From NCBI RefSeq assembly GCF_000313135.1, contig NW_004457538.1, forward strand, positions 550,168 to 614,167: a stretch of DNA of 64,000 nucleotides. The letters are read 5' to 3'. How positions within the stretch are numbered: the first letter of the stretch is position 1; the number at the start of each line of letters is the position of its first letter. This DNA is from Acanthamoeba castellanii str. Neff (lineage: Eukaryota; Discosea; Longamoebia; Acanthamoebidae). The position numbers were made by a program, and so were the translations under genes. Under the pieces are notes generated by a model that saw only the letters and a list, made by a program, of their open reading frames with translations, was not told the origin of the DNA and searched no databases. Shown here in pieces: positions 10,646 through 22,945 of the stretch.

Positions 10646-11993
10646 ATGAGCAGGGCCGCAGGAGCGACAGGACAGGTGGCCTCGCGCTCGTTGAAGTGCG
10701 CCATGCCCGCCCTGCAACAGCAGCCGCAGCGCTACTTGGCCACCAGCACCTCAAGGCCCAGCATTCCCACCACCATGCGGGCTGCCGTGGTGGAGAAGTT
10801 CGGCGCGCCTCTCGTCATCAAGAACGTCCCAGTCCCCACACCTGGCAAGGACGAAGTTCTCATCAAGGTGCGACACGTCACGTGTCGTGTTGCGTTTCGT
10901 GTGTTGTGCAACCTGACGCAGCGTGCGTGCAGGTGCATGCGTGCGGTGTGTGCCACACGGACCTCCATGCGGCCGACGGCGATTGGCCAGTGAAGCCCAT
11001 TCTGCCGCTCATTCCCGGCCACGAGGGCGTGGGTGAGGTGGTGGCCGTCGGCTCCGGCGTGGAGCGCCTGAAGGTGGGCGACCGCGTGGGCGTGCCGTGG
11101 CTCCACAGCGCCTGCGGCTACTGCGAGCACTGCCTCGGCGGCTGGGAGACCCTGTGCCACTCCCAGCAGAACACCGGCTACTCGGTCCACGGCGCCTACG
11201 CCGAGTACACCGTCGCGCCGGCCAACTACGTGGGCGTCCTTCCCGATGCGCTGTCCTACGTCGAGGCCGCGCCCATCCTCTGCGCCGGCGTCACCACCTA
11301 CAAAGGTACCCACCAACAGCAACAGCGACCCACCTGGAATTCCTGACTCAATGGAATGTATGGAATGACAACCAGGACTCAAGGAGACGGGCACGCGGCC
11401 TGGGCAGTGGTGCGTTGTGTTTGGCGCCGGCGGCCTGGGGCACGTGGGCCTGCAGTACGCCAAGGCCATGGGCTTCAACACGATCGCGATCGACATCAGC
11501 GACCAGGCGCTCGCGCTCGCCAAGGAACTCGGCGCCGACATGACCATCAACGCCGCCAAGCAGGACCCGGGCCAGGTCGTGTGGAAGGAAGTTGGCGGCG
11601 CCCACGGCTGCCTGGTCACCGCCGTCGCACCCAAGGCCTTCCAGGTACGCTCAACCTTTTTTAAAATTCTTGGTGAATTGTTTAATTAACTTGTTTATTG
11701 TTTGTTGCGAGTAGCAAGCAGTGTCGACTGTGCGACGTGGAGGCACGGTGGCGCTGGTGGGACTGCCGCCTTCGACCTTCCCGCTCGACATCTTCAACGT
11801 CGTGCTCAACAGGATCACTGTTCGGGGCTCCATCGTGGGCACCAGGCTGGATCTGCAGGAGTGCCTGGACATCGCGGCCAGGGGCAAGATCAGGGCGCGC
11901 ATCGAGACCCAGCCGCTCGATAACATCAATGCCATCTTTGAGAAGATGAAGAAGGGCAAGCTTGAGGGCAGGGTCGTGCTCAGCCCGCTCTAG
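10646..11993 (+). CDS. Zinc-dependent alcohol dehydrogenase, probably mitochondrial
   Basis: Four exons: 10646-10867, 10933-11305, 11376-11644, 11715-11993 (380 residues). The first 45 residues are rich in Ser, Ala, Arg and Gln without acid ([18 protein letters not shown]), suggesting a mitochondrial targeting peptide before the enzyme start at [12 protein letters not shown]. Catalytic zinc site: [11 protein letters not shown] and GHEGVGEV. The structural zinc site has four cysteines in [15 protein letters not shown]. The Rossmann loop is [14 protein letters not shown], followed by an acid at the end of beta-2 (AIDIS), which favours NAD over NADP. It oxidises primary alcohols to aldehydes, or the reverse in fermentation. 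Its closest style is the bacterial propanol-preferring AdhP type, so a bacterial origin is plausible. Confidence 0.93.
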
Positions 11994-13098
11994 ATGAGCG
12001 CAGGTGCACATCTGTACAGTAAACCAAAAACAAACATTGCCACCCAAAGCCACCAGCGACGGAAGGCTCACATGCACCACCTCGACAGCAGGTAATTAGC
12101 TTAAAGCTGTGCAGGTGGTTGTGTTCAGGATCGGTCAGGACTTGCGCAGCAAGACTCCGCCAGCTTCTTGCGCTGTGATTGGCCCCTACACGCTTGCTTT
12201 GGCTCTATTGCCAGTACCCTGTCTGTCAGTCCTCATTCCATCTAACAGCATGAGAGCCATGGCTTTGAGTTTGCATCTGCTCTCTCTGGCCATTGAGTCA
12301 TCTTGCCCCTGTTGTCTGTATGGAGGTAATGCATAAGCACCTACACTGCTCCACAACCTTGGCAAGCTTATCACCTCCACCAGCAGGAGGCTGTTACTGA
12401 CACCTTCCTTGTTGTTTATAATGGACAGTTTGACTGATGTCATTCTACTTCTCCTGGTGCCTCAACCCTTGGCCTGGAATGACTTGCATCTCTACAATCT
12501 GTGAACACCAACCTCTAACTTGCACTAATTTGAAATGAGAGGTCACATATGACCATGGAAATTTTGTTGTGCTAAAATGTGATTTCTTGATGGCTGGCAG
12601 TTTTGAAGATTTGGAACTGCATCTGTGGTATTGACATAGACTGCCAAGTGATATTGGTAGGTCAAACATGTAGTCATTGTGTATGTGTATGGGATAAAGT
12701 AAGGGTCAGGTTTTAGAGTTTTAAACTGAGTATGGTGGGTCAAATGTGTAGTTCACAATAAAGTAAGTGTCCAGTTTTATAGTTTTTGTGTTGCATACAG
12801 GTACACAACTTGAAGTTCCAAGATGGGTTGAGGTGAGAGCTTGTTATGGAGGTTCAACAGATACATCAAGAGGTTTGCCCAGTCTGCCCAAGGGTCAGTG
12901 GAGTAAAGGCTGCTCCCTAACACAATCTGAAAGAAGATACCCCACTCGAGCCAGCCCAAACCAATCAAAATGACCTGGACAAAAGAGAAATTCATTTTCC
13001 AGCTCCCATTTCTGACGACAAAATGAAGCAACTTCGAACGAACCAAAGCCCAAACAGACAAACAGAAGTCCAGACCAACAAACAAACATACCCCGACA
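11994..13098. other. Intergenic region, no gene seen
   Basis: About 1.1 kb of less GC-rich DNA between the alcohol dehydrogenase stop and the start of the large F-box gene. Short open frames exist on both strands but none has coding character or splice support. An imperfect direct repeat sits at 12657-12790. The final 100 bp must hold the promoter of the gene starting at 13099. Confidence 0.55.
12657..12790. repeat. Imperfect direct repeat, about 70-78 bp unit, two copies
   Basis: Copy 1 begins GGTAGGTCAAACATGTAGT at 12657 and copy 2 begins GGTGGGTCAAATGTGTAGT at 12735. Both continue through ATAAAGTAAG.GT.CAG/CCAGTTTTA.AGTTTT. The origin is unknown; it may be a fossil of a non-coding repeat. 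Confidence 0.6.
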
Positions 13099-16000
13099 AT
13101 GGAAGAGGAGGCGTGGGAAGAAGATGCCACAACCATGGGGTGGGCGTGCGATAAGTGCACCTTCATCAATGCCTTTGGCACACGCCAATGCGCCGTTTGC
13201 GAGTACTGTTGCCCTTGCCAACTACTTCTTGGTGTGTTTGTCTTGCCCCACCCAACTCACCTCGCTCGCGCCATGCAAGGTGGGCCGCACCACCAATACC
13301 GCCGAAGAAGAGTAGCAGCAGCAGCGCCCCGTGCTGGAAGTCACAGGGCCAGGACCAAGCTTCGCCGCCTGTGGGCCGCGTGCCTCCCGCCGCGCGCTTC
13401 ATGCCCACGCCATGGAGCGTGGTGGGCAACCCAACAGGCAGCCAGAGGCTTCGACCCGTGGCCCCACCTGCCCAACGAAATTAAGGCATCGCCCACTCTT
13501 TCGGCTACGCTCAATTTTTCAATTCAGTTATTATACGTATTTTCTGTTATTGCTTTTTATTCCCTTTTTACCCTCTTTTGGGGGGGGGGCAGGTGGCCGT
13601 TCTGTCGTGGCTGCCGTTGCGTGATGTGGGCGCGTGCGCCAGTGTCAGCCACGACATGCACGCCCTCACCAAGGTGCGCACACCACCAACACCAACACAC
13701 ACTTGGCTTCACTACATTCCTGGAATTGATGGCGAACCGGCTGGCTGGGGGGGGGGTGCTGCAACTACGTCTCCGACCACCAGGAACCGTTGCTGTGGAG
13801 TACGCTCGCAGCTCGTCGGTGGGGAGACTCCGTGGACCAGCTCTCGCACGGCATTGCCAATGATGGTATTACAGCCCCCCCTCCCTCCCCTTAGTGCTCC
13901 ACTCTGCCATCGCCTTCAACTCCTGACCCACTCTTCGCTTGGCGTCACCAGATTTGGTGCGCGAGTGGAACGCCATCAGCGACAAGCAAGCGCGCTACAA
14001 GCTCAGGTGCGGGTCTTTACAACATCATTTGACAGGGCGGTCAACATACACACAACACACGACACGCAACACATGACACGGGCTGCTAAGTCTCTTACGT
14101 GATGTAGGCACACGCACCTGGGCGACTGGGTGTTCGGTCGGTACGCTCTACGCTCGTTCGGCGAGTCCACCGAAGACATTGGCGGCGGTTCGGGTATCGC
14201 CGCCATGGAGTACATCGAAGAGGACCATGTGGTCATCCTTGGCTACCAGGCCGGCTACATCGAGATTTGGTACCGCGCTGAGACTGGACTCATTGTGGTG
14301 AATGTTGCTGACTGGTTGATCTGGTGCGGGTGGTGATGGTGGTGGCCGAACTGGTGCAGGGACATGCACACGGCATCGTGCCTCGCTACGCGGTATCTCA
14401 TGATGCCAAGGTGCGCCACGTCACATAACGGACGACGGGTGTTGCTGAGAACAACAACAACAATTAGTTGTGTTCAAGGCTCACATTGTGACGCGCGTGC
14501 GCTCATGCAGGAATATGAGTGGTGGTCCCATCCAAAAGATGCTGATCCGCAAGTACAAAGTCGTGACGGGCTTTTCGAACGGGTACTCTTCTCGCCTTTT
14601 GTGGGCATTCATGCGCATCACTAACGCGCACACGCACACGCACACGCACCCGCACACGCACACGCACACGCACACGCACACGCACACGCACACGCACAAA
14701 ACAGGGTTGTGGTGCATGCTGTGGTCAAGGACTCCAGGAAGCCGTTTGCCCTCCCGTACGAGATCGAGACAACATCCTATTTCTGCTGTACGCCTCCACC
14801 CACTCCACCCTATTTTCCCTTTTCTGGTTCGGCATTTTGACCGTGCGTGCGACATCACGTGGACCAGACGCGTCGGGATACAAGGCCAAGGAGACCCTGC
14901 CCTTGTTCGATGAGACCCTCGCCATGTCCGCCTGCTCGGTACGGACACACAATGCAACACACACACACACACACATGATACTGTGACAGATTGTGGATCG
15001 TTTTTATTAACGAAACGAACGTTTTTCACGCACAGTCTGCGGTGGCGTGTTTGCACAGCAACGCCAAGTTTTTGTTCCTGTTCAACGAGACCATCAACCC
15101 TGAGACGGGCGAGGCGGCGGTCACGCGCATCCTCCTCGGTACCGGCCGCCTTTCGCGCTCGCAAGCGCTGCTCACCTCTGCGAGACACACCCGCCACGCA
15201 CGCACGGCTGACACGACACTCACACACCACAGGCAACAACGCGGCCAACGAGGTGCTGTTCCACCTGGACGCCGTCGAGTTCCGGGGTCAGCGGGAGGTG
15301 GTGCGCGTGGTCATGTTCATGAAGCAGACCCGCAACCTGCACGTCTTCCACATGCCCGACCTGCTCAAGCCGCCTGTTCACCGCGTCGTGCCCTTGGTCG
15401 GCGTACGACCCTCAGTTCAGCATTCTTTTTTCTCAATTATTTTTATTTCTTTCAGTATCAGGAAATTGTTATGTTTTGGTGGATTAACAATCCCAATAAT
15501 ACTAATATAATACTAATAAAAATACTAATAGCAGGTGGGCATGGATCCGCGAGAGGTCAAGGTGTCGGGCAACGTGGTGGCGCTGCTGGGACTCACCAAG
15601 ACTGTACACATCTCTCCACCCACCAGGTCTTGAGTGATTGCATTCATTGAAGGCTTGATCAATGGTTCATCTGATTTTTTGATGGTTGTCACGATGTGCA
15701 GTACGTGGTGAATCTGGACAATGCGGGCTTCTTCCAAGTCATCCAATCAACGCTGGACTACACCAGCCCCAGGTCAGTTTCATTTAAACAATTCCAGTGT
15801 CCTATTTTGTGTGTACGCTGACTTGCATTCATCATCAACCACCACCTCACTATTTCACTTCACAACGAACCCAACACCACAGCCTGACGTCGGCCTTCGA
15901 AGGCGGCAAGCTCCTGGAAATGACCCGAAACGGCTTGATCGGTCCGACTTCACCTCTCTTTTTCGATACATTTATTGCCGCGATGTGTTATTGACCGCCT

Positions 16001-16853
16001 TGACGGCGTTGATCGTCTGCAACAGTGCTGCACAGCACCAGGAGGACGGAGCTGGTGCTGAGCGTGGACGACTTCTACGTTCCCCAGCCGCCAGCCGTGC
16101 CCGCCCTGGTGGAGCCTGATCTGCGTTTACGCACCAAGTACTCGATGGCCCGCTTCTACAAGTGTACGCCGACCGATTCTTGCTACACATTTGCTCATGA
16201 GGCCATGGCCCCACTTGCTCGACGCTCATACTCTGACGCCGCACCGCGCTCTGCAGCTCGTTTGCTACTGCTCACCGAGGACGGCGTCGTTCGGTTGGTC
16301 GACTGCGCGCCATCCGACGCGGCCATGGCGCACCAAATCGAGCGCTTCCAACAGAGACTCGAGCGCGCACCCAAACGAGGTTTAAATCCCAGCCCCCACT
16401 TTCCTCGCCATGTCAACCCTTGCTCAGCCAACACGCCGTGTGGTTGTGTCGTGTGTCGTGTGTCGTGTGTCGTGTGCGGTCGTGTGTCGTGTGCGGTCGT
16501 GTGTCGTGTGTCGTGTGCGTGTGCGGTCGTGTGTCGTGTCGCGGGCTGACATGAATCCATCAGGCATCGGTGCGTTGATTGCATTGGAGGGTGCGCAGGT
16601 GAGGGACGACTGCACGCTCTTCCTGGTCGACTTGCTGCGCAAGGCCAAGCACAGAGTCGACGAACTGGAAAAGAGCTTGCAGCTGGCCTCCAGCAACACC
16701 AACAAGGAGGCACTGGCCGCAGCACGCAAGTCCCTGAATGTCATCGTCTCCGAAGGTAATGCGTCCCTTCATCCTTTGGCTGTCGTAGTGGCTCGGGTAG
16801 TGGTGGTGGCAATCAGACCTGATACACATCACTGCGGACCGTGTTGCGTTACC

Positions 16854-16906
<53 letters not shown>

Positions 16907-19900
16907 TGTGGGATGTTATAGCGATCGAGACAGCGGACAGGGCGCTGGGCTATATCAACAACCAGGTCACGCTCAACACCGTCCACATCCTCTACAGGTT
17001 CTCCCCTCCACTCTGTACTTTTATTGATGTGTATCTACCCACAAGATTGATTCATGTTTTTGCAGCAAGCTCAAGGCACTTCTGGAGGCCGACCAGACCA
17101 TCACGGCAATGTGCAACCAAGTGCGCGAGATCGATGCGGCTCTGCCTTCTGCATGTACGCACAGCAAGTCGACCTCACAGCCGCTTCAAGCTGGCGGGAG
17201 CGCTGCCTCTGGGACTCACCGCCACCACCGCACACGCGCACATGCAGATGAAGACGACGACGATGATGATGACGACAAAGAAGAAGAAGAAGCGGAAGAG
17301 GGTCACGGAGGGATCTTGCGGACGGTCCGCCAGTCGAACAGGATCGATGAGATGTGGGCCGCCGGCGAGCGCATCATCGCACTCAGTCGCGCCGTGAACG
17401 AAAAAATCGCCCAAGCGTCGAAAGCCGCGAGTTCGTCTTCGATTCTCGGTAAGCCCTCGCTTTCCATCGAAACAGTGGTTGGTGGTGGAGTTCTAACGGC
17501 CCTTTCGTTCGACCCCTCTTCTTTGATCAGAGGCGCAGAGCTGCGACTTGGTCGAGACGGTGGGCGAACTGGAGAAGCGTATCACGGCGCAGCTGGAGAC
17601 GGCGCTGCTGGATTTGATTGGCGATCAGGCCAGGTGGAGCAGGCAGCATCCGCAGCACGAGTGGACCGACGCGACGGCCATCTGCGCGCAGTCGCTGGGC
17701 AGCATCCTCCAGCGCCAGCTTCGCAACGCTCAGAAACACTCCGTACTGAGACACACGACACACGACACGCGACACACGACACACGACACACGACACACGA
17801 CACACGACACACGACACACGACACACGACACACGACACACGACACACGACACACGACACACGACACACGACACACGACACACGACACACACGCAACGCAT
17901 CATTTTGTCTGATGAGGCTGTGCAGTCGTGGTTAGGTCGCGCGCACGTGGAGGTTGCTCTCAAACAAGCCGAGGACAACATGCGCGCTGAGCTGATCGCC
18001 TACCAGCGCAAGCAGCTGTGTCTCAAGATCGCCTACGAGCCCGCTCTGCTCGACTCGCTCGAGGCAACGCACGACAAGCTGGTCGAGCTCAAGAACTATC
18101 ACAACCTCCAGGACACCTACCGCGGGTACCAACCAACCACTCCCGCAACACCGCGCACGACACACGGGAACAGGCGCGCACGCACGCACAACACGGCACA
18201 CGCAACACGATACAACACATGCAGTTGTGTTTAACATTCGACCAATACGACGCAGGCTCCAGCAGTCGGATATGGCGATCCTAGAGAAGGTGATCCAGGA
18301 GGTCAGCACGCGGTTGGAGCAGCACGTCGCGCTGCGCAGCATCCAGTGCTGGCAGCAGATCACACGCGACCCCGCCTTCTCTTCGCCCGAACAGTACCGC
18401 TCCGACCCAACGCAATGCGCGCGTAAGATAATAATAATAATAACAATAACAATAATTGGGCGGTGCTCACACCTACGCGACTGATTGGTGTGCAGGGTGA
18501 CGACCTTGGCTGAGTCATTGCTCGCGGCCGTCAACCACTGCAAAGACGTTCTGCCCTCCCAACAACCGAGCCACATCGAGCAGTAAGTCCCTTCCCGCCG
18601 TACAGCGAAGCCTTTAAAAGCGTATTTGAGACTTATGTTTGCCGCGTGTGCCGTGTGTGTTGGTGCCGGCCAGGCTCATTGCGGCGGCTCGGGAGGCGGA
18701 AGAATGGGTGTTCGCGGTGACCGAGGTGCCTCAGAGCGTCTACGAGGTGGAAACCAACCTGCAGCGCGCCCAGGAGCTCGAAAGGCAGCTGACCAACAAT
18801 CTCCACGCCTACCGTATTAGCCACACCTCATCCAGAACCACCGCGCAGATGACCTTCATTCCAATGACTAACTGAACGCGCACGCACCACATCACCGCAC
18901 ACGCACACGCACACGCACACGCACGCATAGAGGAGATGCCAACCTGGAAACGACTGGCGGCCAGAAAGGAGGCTCTGGCCAACAGCCTGGCCCAGGCGCG
19001 GCGGCACGAACTGGAGATGATCCACCAGGAGCTGGAGCACATCGACGAGTGGCTCGACCAGCAGCGCAGGCAGCTCGACGCCCTGCTCCCGGGAGGCCAG
19101 CCGGTTTTTGACCAGCCTGAGACAGAGACCAAGGCCCAGACCGAGGCCGAGCTCCAACAGTCCAGGGAGCGACCGGTGCACGATGAAGCGGCGTCGGCGG
19201 CGGTGGAGCAGCTGATCGAGGCGACCCTCGGCCAAATTCGCGCGCAGATCCGCCACTTGACCCACCACAAAGCCCGATCGACGGTACGCCGGCTTGTGTG
19301 CAGCGTGTGGGGCCAGGTTTGGGTTGGGTTGTTGTAGTGGTTGATGGCAATGACGATGAGGATGGTGATGATGACGATGTCATGGTGCAGGCGTGGTTCA
19401 AGCTCGAGGAGAGAGGCTTGAAGAAGATGGACGATGTAGTCGACCGCCTGAAGCAAGCTGTTATCGACGTCCGCACGCAGACTTGGATCACCCGCATCGT
19501 ACGCCACTCACCTCTGCTACACACACACACACCCGCACACGCACTCACACTCGCATGGCCCACCACGAAACAACAGGAACGCGCACATGAAGTGGTGGCG
19601 GCGCTACCACTCGAAGACCTGCTCGACCAATACGAACGCTTCACGAGCATCCGCTGCAGAGCCGACGAGCCGCACTGGCTGGCGGGCGACCTGCGGTGTC
19701 GGCTGGACGACTTTGCAAACGGCGAGCTCAGGTCGCTCATCGCCGACAAGTTCGAGGCCGCCACGGTCGACCAGCTCGACCGGTTCGCCGCAGCCGCCGA
19801 CGCCCTCGACAGCGTCCACGACCCTCATCACGCGGACCGCGACGCTGAGGCCACCACCAAGAGGCAGAAGAACGAAGCCAAGGCGGAGCTGGTTCAGTCG

Positions 19901-22455
19901 GTGAGCGCATACGAGAGCTTGCTGAAGCACATCGGGCTGCGCGAGAGCTGCCACGACCTGGTGGAACTGGTCCAGCTGGTACGTCGCGCCTCACCCAAGA
20001 GTAAGGTTCGTTCACCAGTGATCTCATACGCGGTGAACCGCGGCCTGTGTGCAGACGCTGCGGAGTGATGCGATGATGAGCGGAGTCATGCCCCGGATCA
20101 GGCGGCTCTTGGTCGACCCGCAGCAGACGCCACCCCTTGACTGGTTCGTGCTTTGCTTTGCTTTGCTTATCTTAGCTTTGCTTAGCTTTGCTTTGCTTAG
20201 CTTAGCTTTGCTTTGCTTTGCTTTGCTTTGCTTTGCTTTGCTTTGCTTTGCTTTGCTTTGAGTAATATTGTTGTTTTTTTATGATGGCGCAGGCTGCGCG
20301 TGTTGTCGCAGGATTGTGAGAAGCACACGGCCAAGCTGCGTGAGCTCACCCATCTTGCCACACTGACCACCACCACGAGCCACCACCTGGCCATCGTGAC
20401 GCGCATCGAGGCCTTCGTGCAGCTGGTCGGCCAGACCATCAAGCAACTCCAGGAGCAGGCGTTGGCCCAGTACACCAGCGAGCTCGAGGCAGTCACCACC
20501 TGGGTCTCGGAGCAGAGGGCACCAGGCAGAGCCGACGCCCAACCCAAGGTGTGTGCGCATGTGTGTCGCGTGTGCCGCGTGTGTGTCGTGTGTGCGAGCT
20601 GACACTTGGTGAATCAGGCGGATCTGCAGAGTGCGTACCACCAGCTGGCCAGGCTGCGCGACTGCTCGGCCAAACTCCAACTCTACGGCCTGGTACGCTC
20701 GTGGAGACCTTTTTTAGCCAATCTCTCTCTCTCTCTCTTTTGGTGTTGTCTCACAACTGTGGCTTCTTCTGCGCTGGTGTGCGACAGTCGCCAAGCAACA
20801 GTGACGACCTGCATGGCCAAGTGCAGCAGCTGACCCGACAGCATTTCCTGGCCTATCTCACAGTTCTTGACGCCAAGTACGTGCACTGCACTGCACTCCC
20901 CACAGTTTATTTTGTTTTTCATCATTCCCTATTATTATGAAATGTTAGGGCCATGGATGCGCCAACGCGCCACGCCATCGAACGGCTCAGCCGCGATCGA
21001 CTCAAGAATCGCCACGACCGTTACACCATCAACTGCACGTACGGACTCGCCTCGCCTGCCCACAAAAATGCGGTCAGCGGGCCTCAACTTTTGGCTCCCC
21101 CTGTTGTGTGGGCACACAGGCTTTCGTGTCAGAAGGAAGTGGACGACCTACGGGAGCGAATGCAGGCGATGATCGACCAGAGGATGCGCAAGTCAAGAGT
21201 CGGTACTGTGGTACATACGCCCCCCCCCCTGCCACTCTTCACCGGTGTAATCCTACCTCACCTGGACCGCACTCGACACGACACGACTTTACAGCCCAAT
21301 CGGGCAGAGGAGATGCTGCAGCAGCCTGAGCTGTTCGACTTAAGCGACTTTGCCAAGTACGTAGTGGTCACCTGCACAGCCACAAATTAGATGACTCACA
21401 CCTTGTAATAACGCCACGCAGGCTCTATCACGAAATCTCGAGGCTGCTCGATTACAAGAAGCAGCCCCTGGACGAAGCGACCACCGCAAACTTGATGTGG
21501 CTCCAGGTATGTGTGCATTCCCCCCATCGTCGTTCACCGCGCGCGGGCTAACGCTATCAACGACGCTGCAGGAACGGCTGAACGCCTGGACACTGGTGGC
21601 CTACGACACCGCGCTCACCGCAGACATCTTGAGCGCAGAGAACTATTCCAGTGACCAGGCGGCTCTGTTGTTCCATCCCTCGGGGGTGCGTTCCTCGATT
21701 CATTTATAGCGAACATCACGGGATCACACTCTCATCTCATACGCACCGCACCGCACACGACACACACGACACACACGACACACATGACACACAGCTGCCC
21801 GACATTGAGACTGCGGTGATGAAGATCACTTATTGGTATCGGGCAGGCCGCAACCGCATGTCAAACGCGAGTACGTACACACCGCGGCACCGTGCTGACC
21901 ATCATTTGGTACAACACAAGCAGTGCACTGACTGACGACGCGTCCGCCTCACATGACACAACACAGTGACGGTCGACGAGCAGATCGAGCGCCTGGGCGA
22001 TTTGCGCACCAAGCTGGGTACGCCAAAAAACTTGTGCACGTCACACCGCACACGACCACACGACCACACGATCATACGACCACACGACCACACGACACGA
22101 CACGGCATGAAACGACACACACGACACACGACACACGACACACATACGACACATGCAAAAAAGCACCACCCACACTGAATCGCGAATAACGACAGAGGAG
22201 TACTGTCACGAGGACAACTACTTGCGCCTGGCCGATACCATGCACGACCTGGAGCGCAAGCTGTGCGGTTGGGTTGAGAGTGAGCCTGACACCATCAACG
22301 ACATTCTGGACATCTTCGACGATGACGACGAGGATGCCAATCCTGATGATGGCGATGACGACGGAATGAGTGCAGACAATGACGAAGACGAAGGAGATGA
22401 TGCCACCGAATCAGATGACGATCATGATGATCATGATGATGGGGAGGCTCTCTGA
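13099..22455 (+). CDS. Very large RanBP2-finger / F-box / propeller-like / coiled-coil protein
   Basis: Forty-one exons starting 13099-13231, 13280-13485, 13593-13673, 13784-13865 and ending 21967-22017, 22196-22455, giving 1774 residues with every phase consistent. Order of parts: RanBP2-type zinc finger at residues 15-34 (W15, C17, C20, C31, C34); basic/Pro linker; F-box (LPNEIKVAVLSWLPLRDVG...) near 108-145, predicted to bind SKP1; a beta-rich part (about 165-540) with WD-like strands such as VVILGYQAGYIEIWY; about 1100 residues of heptad-rich helix (DELEKSLQLAS, EWLDQQRRQLDALL); and a Glu/Asp tail ending DDGEAL. It may be an SCF substrate adaptor with a long rod. Intron 2 (13486-13592) is GC-AG. 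The reading frame of exon 2 upstream of the F-box is the weakest part: a second frame there looks equally protein-like, and the boundary of exon 35 is also uncertain. No known full-length relative is recognised. Confidence 0.72.
14627..14699. repeat. (CACACG)n hexanucleotide array in an intron
   Basis: About twelve copies of a CACACG unit inside intron 14583-14704 of the large F-box gene, right up to the 3' splice site. Confidence 0.9.
16861..16906. repeat. (GT)n microsatellite in an intron
   Basis: A perfect GT run of more than 40 nt inside intron 16756-16921 of the large F-box gene. Confidence 0.9.
17751..17890. repeat. 7-nt tandem array (GACACAC)n in an intron
   Basis: About nineteen near-perfect copies of a 7-nt unit fill almost the whole intron 17743-17925. 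Open frames through it give regular Thr-His-Asp or Cys-Arg-Val periodic peptides on both strands, which are artefacts of the repeat. Confidence 0.9.
20150..20260. repeat. (CTTTG)n pentanucleotide array in an intron
   Basis: About twenty-two copies of a 5-nt unit with a few TTAGC variants, inside intron 20144-20292 of the large F-box gene. Being pyrimidine-rich in the sense strand, it may act as an extended polypyrimidine tract. Confidence 0.9.
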
Positions 22456-22480
22456 AAGATAAATGGCTTTTATTTTCTGA

Positions 22481-22745
22481 TCAGTAAAGCGGCGCCAGCT
22501 CTTTCGCGATACCTTCCTCGACGAGAAGCATCCTCTCCTCAAAGTCTGGGGCCTCCGTTCGACAAAGCCGTGCACCCAAGGACTCTCCGGCGCTGCCCGA
22601 TCGACGCCTCGTAACCGACCGGACTCCTTCTTCTGCTCGCGTGTTGGTCTTGTCCCAGTGGTGACGCAACGTTTGAATACACAACTTTAGTAGAAGTGAT
22701 TGCACGACGCCTCCTCCGTCGTCACCCTCGTCGGGTGGAGCACTC
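22481..22745 (-). CDS. Last exon of an unresolved minus-strand gene
   Basis: An 88-residue open frame ends ...LVEEGIAKELAPLY at a TGA (22481-22483). A canonical-looking acceptor (TTTTCTGCCGCAG) precedes it at 22746, and an AATAAA lies about 20 nt beyond the stop on the minus strand, which together favour a real gene end. The exon enters in phase 2. I could not find an upstream exon with certainty: an open minus-strand stretch starting at 23034 overlaps the first exon of the plus-strand hydrolase and could join only through weak donor sites. No domain is recognised. The stop is only 25 bp from the stop of the large F-box gene on the other strand. Confidence 0.4.
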
Positions 22746-22945
22746 CTGCGGCAGAAAACAGAAAATCAGAGGCAAAAAAGAAATGATTGCAGGAAAAGTG
22801 CGAAGAAAAGTCAAAAGAAACAGCCGAAGAAGGGAGTGTTCTGCCGAACGACCCAAGTCTTACTTTCCAGGATGCAATTTCTGCTACTTCGTCCGGGGAC
22901 TGCACTCGGTTATGCTGCCACGAGGTATGCTCCAGCGGAAAGGCA

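Noticed and set aside
12100..12760. Possible transposon in the gene-poor stretch after alcohol dehydrogenase
   Set aside because: No terminal repeats, target duplication or transposase-like frame could be seen; only an imperfect direct repeat remains.
17527..18125. Open frames giving periodic VSCVVCR or THDTRHT peptides
   Set aside because: Translations of the 7-nt intronic array; periodicity follows from the repeat, and the frame is bounded by splice sites.
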